64,000 nucleotides of DNA from Lactarius indigo (lineage: Eukaryota; Basidiomycota; Agaricomycetes; Russulales; Russulaceae): contig JAFKAC010000102.1 of the NCBI GenBank assembly GCA_025766275.1, positions 124,001 through 188,000 of the forward strand. Reading direction: 5' to 3'. Numbering within the stretch: position 1 is the stretch's first letter; every line of letters begins with the position of its first letter. The notes under the pieces are model-generated. The model saw nothing but the letters and a program-made list of their open reading frames with translations. It was not told the origin of the DNA and made no database searches. Positions 33,164 to 44,633 of this stretch are shown piece by piece. The position numbers and the translations under genes are program-made.

Positions 33164-33930
33164 AGTAAGAAGAGAGCCTGGGAGAATTGGGATACTTTGC
33201 AGAGGTGAAGGAGGGGCGTGATGGTCGAGTGTACAATGGTGTGAAGTCGTCCAAGTCACCCACTATTTATGCTTGCGTGGTGTAAGAATGTTTCCATCGG
33301 GGCTCGGAAAAACATCCCCATAGGTAGAGAAAGGGACATTAGAACGAGTGGTATCGAGGCGTGTCAGGAGACAACGCACATGAAAACAGAGGTCTCAGCC
33401 ACTTGGCGCGTGGTCATGGGGCATCGCGAAGTACAGCAAGCACGAGCAGTACGCATAATAATGGCTCCCCACTTCGCCGACATACGGAGATATGATGGAC
33501 TGAGAAGCTGCATACGAGAACCCTACTGAGCGTTTGAGCAAGGGGAAAATGAGGTTCCGCCCAGATAGCCCAGTTGTTCTTGCAGATACATCTCATTTAG
33601 TAGGACGTTCGAAGCGCTCAATATGCGGCTTGTCAAGGCCGTCCATGATTGACGTGCGCAAGTTGGGAAGTAAGAGAGTATGAGTAAGTGATTCGCGGTG
33701 GGAGTTATGCAGGTCGAGATTCCTGTTCCAAGAGACAACGCCAAATTGCAGCCACCTTTGAGAGCCGCAAAACGTGATGGATTGCGCCTGATACCATAAA
33801 AGACGAAAGGGAAAGGGATGCTCAAGTCGAGTCAGATCCGAGTCGACCTGTACAGCGATGTCTAGAAAGCCGCGACCCTCGGGACTAGGAAAGTTACAAA
33901 GTGAGAATATAGGTAGGGTCGCATCACGGA
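33164..33930. other. Spacer upstream of the terpene synthase
   Basis: Contains the terpene synthase promoter (minus strand, from 33164). No gene recognised. Confidence 0.4.
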
Positions 33931-34110
33931 AGCAAGTGCACCTGTAGAAGCCGTCATACTAGTCACTTTATCGAGCGAGGATCTGGAGGAAGGTATGCAC
34001 AACGTGGTCAGCCACACATTACCATCCCGACTGTCGGAATTGACTGTTTCTGAGACATGGATCATCGATTCAGGCTGTACCCATAGAGTGCACTGACCAA
34101 GGTGCTCTCC
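33930..34110 (+). pseudogene. Ty1/copia gag-protease fragment
   Basis: A short plus-strand frame reads VSETWIIDSGCTHRVH and then stops. WxxDSGCTxH is the hallmark active-site region of copia aspartic proteases, where DSG holds the catalytic Asp. No integrase or reverse transcriptase follows, so this is a small relic. The ~45 codons before it, with a Ser/Thr-rich composition, are compatible with a gag-protease linker. Confidence 0.5.
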
Positions 34111-34784
34111 TGCTATTATTGGGCTTGAGTACACTTCCGATATCGGGACAACACAGCTCGCTTCACTGGCATGTGTATGTCGTAACGGATCTGATGTGAC
34201 TTATTTGTGTCATGGGCGCAGATGCAGATTCAGAAGCCAGTTTAGGTGCTACAAGGCCTGAGGTCACCGAGGACGGGGAGCACCAGGTAGTAGCGGTTAC
34301 GTTGCGTTGCCATTAGTATCGGTATCGTATTATTACGTAAGTATCCCATGTGTCCGGTATATATACGGCAAATGCCGACGAGAGAAAATAGGGGCTTATG
34401 CTCTACTCTTATGAGTCCCTTCGCATTCTTGTACGTCTATCAAGTCTCCACTTTGTCCCGTAACTTCAGTCCGTGATGAACCAGGGTTTTATGCACCCAT
34501 GGTTTCGCCAGTCCAGTACTAGTGGCTCTATGCCGCAAACTCGACGTATGTTTCCAGAAGGCCAGATGGCCACGACCGAACCGGCCTAAGTTTTGAGCGT
34601 TTTGAGCCTCTGTCAAAATCGGTTTCCATATGAGAATACTAGGCTAATTAAGCCTAACCAGTTCGATTTTGATTAACGTAGACATTGGGAAGTCAGTCAA
34701 CAGCGGCGGGTGGTGATCGTTCCATTACGTAGCACCAGCTCTCACAAGCCCACATCATGTCATGGCAGACCCCTTCGGCCCCCG
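34111..34784. other. Spacer before the trehalase pseudogene
   Basis: No gene recognised. A plus-strand CGGTATATATACGG element near 34358-34372 could be a TATA region of a lost LTR. Homology to the trehalase gene starts abruptly at about 34785. Confidence 0.35.
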
Positions 34785-36520
34785 ACTGTCCATCACGAAT
34801 TTAGCGAACGATAAAATACCCAGACGATCCGCGAACCCGAGCTCGATGAGTACTTCTTGCGCGACCGTGCGGCGCGTGAGTCGGGCCACCACACGATTTA
34901 CTGCATTGAGAAGCGCTGCGCTAACCTCGGCACGATCGGCCTGCAATCTCTGCTCTACAAGTACGAAGTCGACATAGCGACTGCGATCCGTGGGGTGTTT
35001 GACGACGAGGACTTTGACCTGGCACCGCTCCCCCTGAGCATTGAGGCATACGCGAACCCGCATCACGAGCGCTCGCCCGCCCGCCCACAAATCAGCGCGG
35101 AGTGGTTTGCGCGCGGAGTTCCGCAGGGAGATGGTCGACAGGTATTGCTGGAGTGAGAGAAAGAGCTTGTGTTTTGACTATGATACCGTGGATGAGAAGC
35201 AGAGCTCTACAAGAGTGCCGCGGCGTTTTGGCCATTGTGGGCTGGGTGCGCGAGCGAAGAGCAAGGATAGAAGCTTGTGTGAGTCGTCAAGCTCTTTTCA
35301 CACACTTTTAGCTCATAGACAACTTCTTGAACTCAGTTCCGAGTCGCTCAAGAAGTTCGAGGTGCTCGGAGGACTGGTCTCTGGAACCGAGGAGTCCCGC
35401 GGCGGGATGTCTCTCGATCGTCCCAACCGGCAATGGGATTACCCTTACGCATGGTAAGTTTTCCGACTTGAGGTCGAGCGTGGTGACCATGTTGCTAATC
35501 ACCGACTGAAAGGCCGCCACATCAGACATGACCTGGGTAGGACCCGAGCGTTACGACTATCTAGAGGATCCCAACGTCTTGCGTATCGCTTCCTTTACAT
35601 GTAAGTCCTGTTCATGTAGTGTATCCAGAAGGCAGTACTGACGCTGGGACAGTATGACGACCACATTCGTCGACTTGAACGGCGTCGTCCCGGAGAAGTT
35701 CGATGCCGAGTATGGAAATTAAGGAATCGACTTCAAGATGGTCCCCCGCGAAGGATTCAGCTGGATGAATGGTACGTCCGTCCGCAGCCCCGTCCAATTT
35801 GCAGCTCACTCGCATTGGCAGCCGCGTACCAGGTCGGGCTTTCATTCCTGACGAATCACATGCGCCGCGCGGTCGCAGCGTGCACCTCGCCAGAAGTGTT
35901 CTTTGGACGCACGATGATGGGCGAGCATACTGCGGCACCGCCGTCGAGCGTCGCCAATGACCCGCTTGGGCTCGCGATGGAGAGCCTGACGCTCGGCCCT
36001 GGGTTTTCCGGGCCGGGATCCGCGACACCACCACCGTCCCACTCGCTGCCTTAGGAACACACTACTACGCATAGAAGGCGTCAAACACCGGTGCTCCTAC
36101 GAGCGACGCAATGATATCCATACTGTACGTGGAAAAGCTGTCTCGTTGAGGGTGAAAAACGGGCAGCATTAATCTCAACGGTTCATCGGTATCGGTATTT
36201 TACTCCGCACGTGTTAATTGCTTTATTCCTCTTTTCTTTTTCTTTTCCTCTCCGGCTATGGTGAATCTGTGGTTTCATCAATTTATTATCGACAGTGGGA
36301 GTGCGGGTATGATAATGACTTTTCTTTGTCATTTGGTTCCAAACAGAAAGCACATGCATCACAAGCATCCTTTTCTTTTATTTTTTATTTTTTTCTCATT
36401 GCCATCGTCGTTGCAATTGCAGTCACAAATTTTCCTAGCTGTATAATACTGACATGTTTGCTATCCTATCTCTTCTTTTTGAATCGGACATTACTGTTGC
36501 TGAATGTGAAACCATAAATA
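34785..36520 (+). pseudogene. 5'-truncated, multiply broken duplicate of the neutral trehalase gene
   Basis: Aligns with 29588-31340: the 3' half of the trehalase gene plus its 3' flank. Lesions seen against the intact copy: the first half is missing; one base is lost near 34795; Tyr TAC became TAA at about 34812; 15 bases are lost in-frame near 35005; two are lost near 35112 and one near 35206; a Trp became TAG near 35270; 27 bases are lost near 35708 between GATGCC/GACGCC repeats; Gln became TAA near 35721. Intron positions are kept, so it arose by DNA duplication and not by retroposition. The last exon still reads cleanly to the TAG at 36052-36054. Confidence 0.92.
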
Positions 36521-37939
36521 CCGAGATAACCAGCGACTGGCAGGACATATTCCACAACGATCAATAATAGCTCGGCTAAGCGTTCACAGAAGTTGTTCCG
36601 ATCAATGTAATGTTACAGTACGTCGGACACGGGAGGGAGACGGGGAAATCAGGGTCGTCAGATAGCCCCTGTCAATGGCATAGGGTGGGAGCAGGGGAGC
36701 GCCAGTGATCGTGAGAAATGGAATGGAAGAGTGTTTAAGTCGCCGAGAAAGGCAGGTTGGGTGACTTGGACAGGGTTACGCTGCGAGGATAGTGGGCTAG
36801 AAACAGAAGGAAAGCGCTATGATAGATGGACCATACCCGCGCCGCGCTTATGATATGTGCACTCGTCGTTGCGGTGTATGCGTGCAGAAAATGTCCTTGG
36901 AGTGCGTGTACTTAGACGTATGACTCGGGGATTATCACGAAACATAGGAGCTGACTGGCAAGAATCCTGCGCCAGTCGTGGGACATAGCCCAGGGTGCGT
37001 GGGCATTACAGCTCTGGCATGAGGTGAAAGGCAGACCAGAGCGCTTACATCAGGCTTAGTAAAGGCAATAATGCCGTGAGCCAGGAGCGACTCCCTTTTT
37101 TGGGGCCGGACTCGTCGCTGAGTCTCTCCCTAGTGGAATTGCTCTATCGTGAAGAATGTGAGCTATTACTTGCGCTTGTCATGTAATCGGCCACCGAAAA
37201 CTGGAGGCACCCAGTCACAAGCAACCCGAGATATTAGGACGTGAGTAGTAGCTGTAGTGCCCTGCTCAGCGGCACGTAACTGTGACTGAGACCCAAGTTG
37301 CGACCAGTCCAGGCCGTGAAAACCCCAGGGTGAAGAAGAATGACAAAACGTGATTTATGGGAGGGGTGGTCTATTATTAGGTGAAATGACATTTCATTTC
37401 GAACAACGTTACACAGAGTGACACACTATCTTTGCGGTCCGTCAATCATTCAAGGGGGGTGCACGACTAGAACCGTCTGACTCCACTACCGGAATTTCCC
37501 GAAAAGCACTAATTGTCTGACGGAAGCGCGAAGTTTGACTGCGGAGTGATGGTTCTCTTTTGCACCCCCAGAATACCGTAGAATTACTGGACGATTACGT
37601 ATCACGGCGGGGCTCGCTCTCACAGATGCCCTTTGCATAACCTTTTACTTATCCAATACTCCTTTGGCAACTTTCTAGCCCGTCTGGCACTTCTTCAACA
37701 ACGATCGATGATCCTTACTATGAGCTGATTGGTAACATTGGTTGAAATGTGTGCCACGTTGATGGTAGGCATAGACCACCTGGACAGCCCGGGTCGGCGT
37801 TCACCTTTCCAATTGCATCGGAGGCGCCGGGCGCTGTGATCTCGTCGGGGCCAGTCCTATCTTCTAGCGCGGGTTCCCCGTTAAAACCCCAACGTACTAC
37901 CGTGAACACTCACTCAGGGTGTCACTGTAAGCCCACTTC
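36521..37939. other. Spacer before the DUF2235 array
   Basis: No gene recognised. The segment holds the promoter of the first DUF2235 gene at its right end. Confidence 0.4.
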
Positions 37940-39886
37940 ATGAACTTTCTTGCGTTAGCAAATCGCCTCCAGCTGACCCAGCTGACCGCCGCTATGGGGA
38001 CTAACTTGCTCAGAACCATTCGGAAGCCTCTCGCTCTTCCTCTCTATATCTCTTCGCCCCATCGCCTCGCTCTCCCGCAGTCTCACCGTGGCTTAACAGC
38101 CCATTCCCCTCGCCCTGACATGGGCGCTCTGAATCGGGCTGCGCCGTCCCATACGGGCCGGCGTGTCTTCATTTTGTGCTTCGATGGGACTGGCGATCAG
38201 TTTGATGGGGATGTACGTCGATATCCATTTATTCACGCATTTCTTGATAGAACACCCGTAGAACACGAATATTGTGCAGTTCTGCTCGGCACTCAAGAAG
38301 GACGATGCGAGCCAACAGATGGTGTACTATCAGGTTCGTTCATTGTCATGCTTTTGACTCGTGGTCGTAGCCTAGAACGTCTCTCTTCACAGCCTGGGGT
38401 CGGGACCTATAGTGTTCCTCAAGTGGTGACACGAGTTCGGGCAAACTTCCAAAAATACATCAATATGGCTATCGCAAACCATCTAAGCGCCCATGTCATG
38501 AGTAATACCATCCCCGCTGATGCACGTGTTCTCTTGCTGTAACTTACACACTCTCCATATAGGTGGTTATGAATTCTTAATGCAGAACTGTAGGTCTGTC
38601 CAGAACTCTGTCGTCGGTGAATGGATGGCTCGACCGATCGTCAGACCGCGCAATGGATAAGATATGCATCTTTGGCTTTTCACGTGGCGCATATACTGCC
38701 CGAGCTTTGGCAGGCATGATCCATAAGGTCTGATTCCGTAAGCATTTCCACTGGTCGATCTCCCAACTCGGTCTAGGTAGGCCTGCTCCCTCCGGGGAAT
38801 CACCAACAAGTCCCCTTTGCATATAAGATGTATACTCGTGACGACGAGTTTGGATGGCAACAGAGTAAACACTTCAAGGAGGCCTTCTCTGTCAATGTCA
38901 GGGTAGATTTTCTTGGTGCTTGGTATTTTTCTGGTTTTCTTTCCTGTCAAACTTCTTGAAAACGATGCGTTGGGCAGGGATACTGTCTGCTCCGTCGGTC
39001 TGATACCGCACACTCTCCCGTTCACGAACTCTAACTCTGCCATTCGCCACTTCCGCCACGCAATGGCGCTCGATGAGCGCCGCGCCGCTTACCAGGTCAA
39101 CCATTGGCATCCCGGGAATCCCCACGACCCCGATGCTGCCGATAACAAAAAGACAGACGTGCGCGAAGTTTGGTTTGCTGGGTGTCATTCTGGTGCCCCC
39201 TCCCTTCCTCGATGTGAGAAAAATCCGGTGTGAATCTGACGTTGTTACTGCGCAGACGTTGGTGGAGGATCGGTCCTGAACGAGACGAGGAACAGTCTCG
39301 CTAGGATATCCTTACGCTGGATGATTCGTGAATGCTTCCGCACCCAAACTGGCATTCAGTTTCGCCGAAACGTCCTCAAGGACCTTGGCATCAACGTAGA
39401 GACTCCTCAACCAGTGCCTCTGCTACCTTCAGTCACCACTGGACACCTGGACACTCACACAGCTACAAAGATGACTCCCAGCACGGCTGGGGCCTATACA
39501 CTGTCAACCGATGAGGAGGAGGAACGCGCCGATGCGCTAAGCCGGATGCACGACCAGTTGAAAACAGTGAAAGCCTGGTGGGTTCTTGAGTGGCTTCCGT
39601 TACGGCACCGGCGGCAGTACCACGGATATCTCCGACCAAAGCACTATTGGTCGTACGTTTCCTGTGAACCACATCTTGCACTCAATCGTTCACCCGATTG
39701 TCATGATCTTACAGGATAAACATGGGCCATCCACGCGAAATTTTGAAACCCGCTCGTGAGGGCGAAAAAATCTTGGTGCATCGTTCCGTGAAGACTAGAA
39801 TGAAGGCTAGTGAGTCGGAACTGGAAGCAGGGAAGTACATGCCTCAAGCGGGGCTTGATCTTCGGGACGTTGAATGGATAGATTAA
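37940..39886 (+). CDS. DUF2235 / Tle1-like alpha/beta hydrolase, copy 1 (intact)
   Basis: Nine exons keep frame: 37940-38212, 38262-38333, 38393-38501, 38563-38589, 38645-38727, 38777-38922, 38978-39192, 39256-39652, 39715-39886 (1494 bases, 497 residues). Family marks: VFILCFDGTGDQFDGD near the start, NTNIVQFCSAL, the nucleophile elbow IFGFSRGAYTARALAGM (GxSxG, Ser as nucleophile), WDTVCSVG, and FAGCHSDVGGGSV, whose His is probably part of the catalytic triad. In bacteria the related Tle1 proteins are phospholipases; the fungal role is unknown. Unlike copies 2-4 it has a 75-residue N-terminal extension rich in Leu/Arg/Ser/Thr and nearly free of acidic residues, which could be a mitochondrial presequence. 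All introns have GT donors, including the one that is abnormal in the other copies. Confidence 0.9.
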
Positions 39887-41050
39887 TGTTGACTGGCCAA
39901 ACGGCTTTTGTGATCGACTTCAGCGCCTTCTCTGCAGTATTTGCAACACCGACGTGCGGAGAATGTCCGAGTGTAACCACCACCAGACACGTGAAATTTT
40001 TACAGCACTCGCGCCCTATTTTTAGAGTACACACAATGTAATAACCAAATACTATGGTATAGTAGCGTGCCACACTAGTCGCTGTAAGTTAGTCAACCTG
40101 TAGTGCATTGACATGATTTACATTCAATGCCCATGTCAACTCAGCTCCATTTCCATTCATCGTATACATCAGGCCTCCCTATTTGAGTCGAGACAGGCAG
40201 AGAGTAGCTGCGTAGCTTAACTAAATCTGCACCCCACATCGTGAGGCAACGACATTTACGCTTCCATGCATGTTACGATGGAGAGTACTGTATACATCCG
40301 AGTCGATGTCCCCGAAACATTGGCGGTCTTGACAAACTGAAACATGAAACATATGAGACGAGATTGATATTAATTGCATACCAGCGCTCTCCACTTGAAT
40401 AAAACTCGTGCTCATTTTTCTTTTTCTTTGTTTACATCGTTGATGTCGGGACCTGTGACGAACTTGGGTATCACTCACCACTGGGATGGCGTGATTACGA
40501 TAAGTATCAATGCAACTTACTTGACAATACAGTACAGAATCCTTCCATTCAAGAAATGGCCGCTCTAAGATAAGCAAGCGCTCAAGCGCCCAAGTGACTC
40601 AAGCTAGACCGTTTGTCGAACAACCTTTGAACAAACCATTACTTATTACTGTCTTGTGGCTTTATCGATACAAATCTTTGGATTTATCCCACACTCGCCG
40701 CATCTCCGCTGATCCTCTGGTGTGACATGGGCTGCTAAATGTCCGGGGCGTATAACCATTGAATAACAATCGGGACTCTCGGAGAGGGCTGTTGGGCATC
40801 AAACGCGCCGCCCAACAACAGATGCTATGATACGCCTGCCCATCATGTTATGATAACCACTCATTCGGTTCCACTTTCTATTGCGGATACCTGGCAATGC
40901 TGGCATTAGAGCACTCGCTTTGGGTCAATCGAAACTCCGCGTTTCCTCAGTTCGCGCATATAATGGGGGCAGTGGCGCACCTGGGTTTGGATTCCTTCTT
41001 CCTCCTCTGGCCTCTTCTTGACTTTTGGTATCCTTGGCCTCTTTTCCTGG
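39887..41050. other. Spacer between DUF2235 copies 1 and 2
   Basis: From about 40340 this matches the spacer at about 43870-44630: both share TTTCTTTGTTTACATCG and GCTGATCCTCTGGT. It is the 5' part of a duplicated unit. No gene recognised. Confidence 0.5.
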
Positions 41051-43009
41051 ATGCATAACTCAGGCGGTGGAGACGAGCCGACTCGGTCGAGCGGGGGCAT
41101 CATTTCTAGAGCCAACGACCACTCTTTTACCCCGCCACGCACTCTCGTATTATGTTTTGATGGGACTGGCGATCATTTCGATGCAGATGCAAGTCACGAT
41201 GCTCACTTGGTTGTCTCTCCGTATATCTCTCACTTACTGAGGGCCACCACCTGCAGAATACGAATATTGTACAGTTTTGCTCTACCCTAGAGAAGGGAGA
41301 CAAGCACCAGCAGATGGTCTACTACCAGGTCCATCTGACGTATCTCATGACAGAGGCTGCATAGTAACTCGAAATATCTCCCACAGTCTGGCGTCGGGAC
41401 ATTCAATATTCCACAAATCGTGACGCCGATCAGAGCGACCATCCAAAAATACGTTAATATGGCCGTTGCGAATCACCTCGACGCACATATTATGGGGAAG
41501 TCGTGCTAATTTGATGCCTATGAGTGCCTCCGAGCTTACCTACTGCTCTCTGCAGGTGGCTACGAATTCTTGATGGAACAATGTAAGCTTATTCCCCTTC
41601 ATGGATGGACGGGATTCTCATCCTATCGCTAGATCGTGCTGGCGATAAGATATGCATCTTCGGTTTCTCGCGCGGCGCATATACCGCACGAGCGTTGGCG
41701 GGCATGATTCACAAGGTCAATAGTCGCGGGTTGCTTGACTCGGACTTTGCCCTGACTTCACCCCACAGGTCGGCTTGCTTCCAGCAGGGAATAGCCAACA
41801 AGTTCCCTTCGCTTATCGAATGTACACACATGACGACAAAAATGGACGGGCGCAAAGCAAGCAGTTCAAAGAAGCCTTTTCGATGGACGTCAGAGTGGAA
41901 TTTCTTGGCGTCTGGTACTTGTTTCGCTCTCTCCTTACGAGGTATTTGACAAACGAAGATGCGCCATGTAGGGATACGGTCTGCTCTGTCGGTTTTATCC
42001 CGCGCGAGCTCCCATTCACGGCGTCCAATACTGCCGTGCGCTTTTTCCGCCATGCTCTTGCACTTGACGAGCGGCGCGCGACGTTCCGGATGAACCACTG
42101 GCACGGAAGGTGCAGAAACGGTCACGACGACGAAGGGGGCCAGGAAACCGATGTTCGCGAAGTCTGGTTCGCTGGTTGTCACGCAGGTTTCGTTCTTCGT
42201 CTACTTTGTTTTGTGTCCGCGATGCTCTGACACTCTACGTACGCAGACGTCGGAGGAGGGTCAGTTCCGAATGGTACGCAGAACAGCCTCGCCAGAATCT
42301 CACTGCGCTGGATGATTCTCGAGTGCTTCCGTACCGGAACTGGGATTCGGTTTCGCAAGGACGCCCTAGAAAGGGTCGGCATGGACCAGAACACTTCACG
42401 CTCTGGCGGGCAATTTACCGTCGCACGCGCGCACCCCCAGAGATTGGGAACCGATGTTACTGCCGTTGCAAGTTTCCAGAGTCCTGCGTCCCAGGCGGAA
42501 AAGGAGAGCGACTGGCTACATCAAGACTTGGTCAAGGACGCCGACATCGAGCGAGAGACTGTTGACTCCAAAGATAACGTATCAGAGCTTCCTACAATGT
42601 CCAAAGAAATGGCCGCTACGACAGGCAGTTCCGCATTCATGACAGAACAGGAACTGAAAGACGCCTTGAGCCCCATATACGACCAGTTGAAAATATCGAA
42701 AATCTGGTGGCTCCCAGAGGTCATCCCGCTACGACATCGTGTACGCAGTCTAGGGGACTTGGGGGCCCTGCGGGGACATCACTGGTCGTATGTATCTCAC
42801 TGATACCCCTCGTGATCGACACTATTCGTCTCCACAGGGTGAACTTTGGTCGACCGCGTGAAATTATGAAACCAAATCGTAAAGGAGAAAAGATTTTGGT
42901 GCATCGTTCTGTGGAACTGAGGATGAACGCTGAGAAGTCACAGTTGGGAGGCAAGGCTTACAAACCAAAGGCCAAGGTTAATCCCGAGGAAATTGAATGG
43001 GTGGATTGA
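41051..43009 (+). CDS. DUF2235 / Tle1-like hydrolase, copy 2
   Basis: Starts MHNSGGGDEP and reads LVLCFDGTGDHFDAD, NTNIVQFCSTLEKGD, GVGTFNIPQIV, GGYEFLMEQ, IFGFSRGAYTARALAGM, GLLPAGNSQQVPFAYRMYT, WDTVCSVGFIP, FAGCHA + DVGGGSVPN and a C-terminal HRSVELRMNAEK domain ending EWVD. Intron 1 has a GC donor (41189-41190, GCAAGT) where copies 1, 3 and 4 have GT. The intron before GGYEFL (41496-41555) has GG where GT is expected (GGAAGT), at the very site where copy 1 has GTAATA. Otherwise every exon is open and well conserved, so this looks like a functional or recently functional gene with one doubtful splice site. It belongs to a ~3.2-kb unit duplicated with copy 3. Confidence 0.78.
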
Positions 43010-44633
43010 CCCCGGGTCCCTTGAGCCCACTCCAACGTCCCACAGATTAACTTGGAGTATTGCGGGTTGTCGGATCACTGTAACCAATCACAAAGTGTAT
43101 CACGAGTGCGTGTACTTGTACTTTGACTTGTATGTTGCGATTCGCGTCCTTCCTCTTTCTTTCTGCCCTGTCTCTGCGAGATTATACATTCACCCACGTG
43201 GTTGTATGTGATCGGTTTCTGTATGGATAGCATTTGCGCATACAATCACGCCCTCGAGTGGTGTAACGTCATCACAACAGCCTGAGTGGACGAGCACGGA
43301 GGTGCTAGTGTTGACGTCAGCTTTGGAAGTCGGTGTTGCATCACAAACAAGGTGAGGCTGGTACCAGTACGTGAACGGTATCAACCTATCGGCGGCATAC
43401 AGTCGACGGTCAACGACGGGTCATTCGTGGGTTAATGGAACTACGACAACACCACCAACACGTTCTATAGTGAACTTATTCATCGGGGAATCCTTGGGGA
43501 AATCAACCCAACCCAACCCCCCCGGCGTAAAACCCGCTTTACTTAACGGTAATCCATTAAAAGCGCTAAGAAATTGTGAATATGGGAGAGAACTCGTTCT
43601 CCATATGGCGCTGTTAAGAATCTATTCAGTTTACTAACAATTTCCGTTCAAATTTTGGTGTAAGTGTTAGTGATGGGAAAGTTCGGTTCGGTTCGGGAGG
43701 TCCCGAACCCCGACCCTCCTGCACTGCAAAAGGCGTGTGTAACGCTTTTGGGATATAAACAAAGAAATATACTTTATTGATAGTATATACAGTACAGGCG
43801 TAGTAAAAGAAGAGGTAGAAATTACTACACAACTCGGAGCTGATTGGCGGTTTTGAAAATATATGAGATGAGACCAATTGCTTGACCAATTGCATACAAA
43901 TGACACTGGCAGATGTACATACTACGGTCTCCGCTTGAATGGACTCGTACACACACTTCTCTTTCTTTGTTTACATCGCTGATGCGGGGACCTGAGTATA
44001 CTGTCCGAACTTGGGCCGCGGTAGCCCATAGCGTCCTATATTTGACATTTCTACACCAGACAACTGCGGCGCCTCTGAGCTGCCACTGCGATGGCCAAGG
44101 CGATGGCGTAATCATAGGCGCAACGTACAGCACTGTACAGTATAGAAGAGCATAGCCTATAAGCGCCTAGCGTCTAAGTTGGACCTGATATCCGTTCAAA
44201 ATTGAACACTCAATTGCTGCCTATCTGTGGCTTTTTCGATTCAAATCAAGATTATCGTACTGTAACTAACATGACCCGCTGATCCTCTGGTATGACATGG
44301 GCTGCTAAAGGCCCGGGGCGTACTATAACCCCCAAATAACCAACGCTGGCGACCCTGTCAGTGGGATTCTCGGAGATGGCCCAGCGAGGTCAAACATGCG
44401 GATGTTATGATGCGCCTCTCCATGGTGTTATGACAGCTACTCATTCGGATCCACTTTCCATTACTGGTTTTATGCCTGGCATTAGAACGCTCGCCTTCTG
44501 GCTAATCGAATCACCGTGTTTCTTCACTGACAGTTCGCGCATATAATGGGGGCAGTGGCGCCCCTGGGTTTGGATTCCTTCTTCCTTCTCTGGTCGCTTC
44601 TTGACTTTTGGTATTCTTGACCTCTTCTCCCGG
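43010..44633. other. Spacer between DUF2235 copies 2 and 3
   Basis: 43010-43480 matches 46595-47070 (3' part of the duplicated unit), and about 43870-44633 matches about 40340-41050 (5' part). The ~390 bases between are unique here and contain the GTTCG-rich inverted repeat at 43690-43709. Confidence 0.5.
43690..43709. repeat. GTTCG-rich inverted repeat
   Basis: Arms GGTTCGGGA and TCCCGAACC with a 2-base spacer, preceded by tandem GTTCG units. It lies at the junction of the two duplicated DUF2235 units. Confidence 0.4.

Noticed and set aside
28160..33200. Calling trehalase, terpene synthase and P450s a biosynthetic gene cluster
   Set aside because: Trehalase is primary metabolism and the P450s are 5-26 kb away across repeats; no transporter or regulator is present.
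32757..33259. Earlier in-frame Met (33259) as the terpene synthase start
   Set aside because: The extra 32 residues (rich in His, Pro and Ser) are unlike the family N-terminus; [12 protein letters not shown] fits better.
41205..41400. DUF2235 copies 2-4 as plain pseudogenes
   Set aside because: Apart from one splice donor all exons are open, catalytic motifs are intact and conservation is high, so I left them as genes with a doubtful junction.
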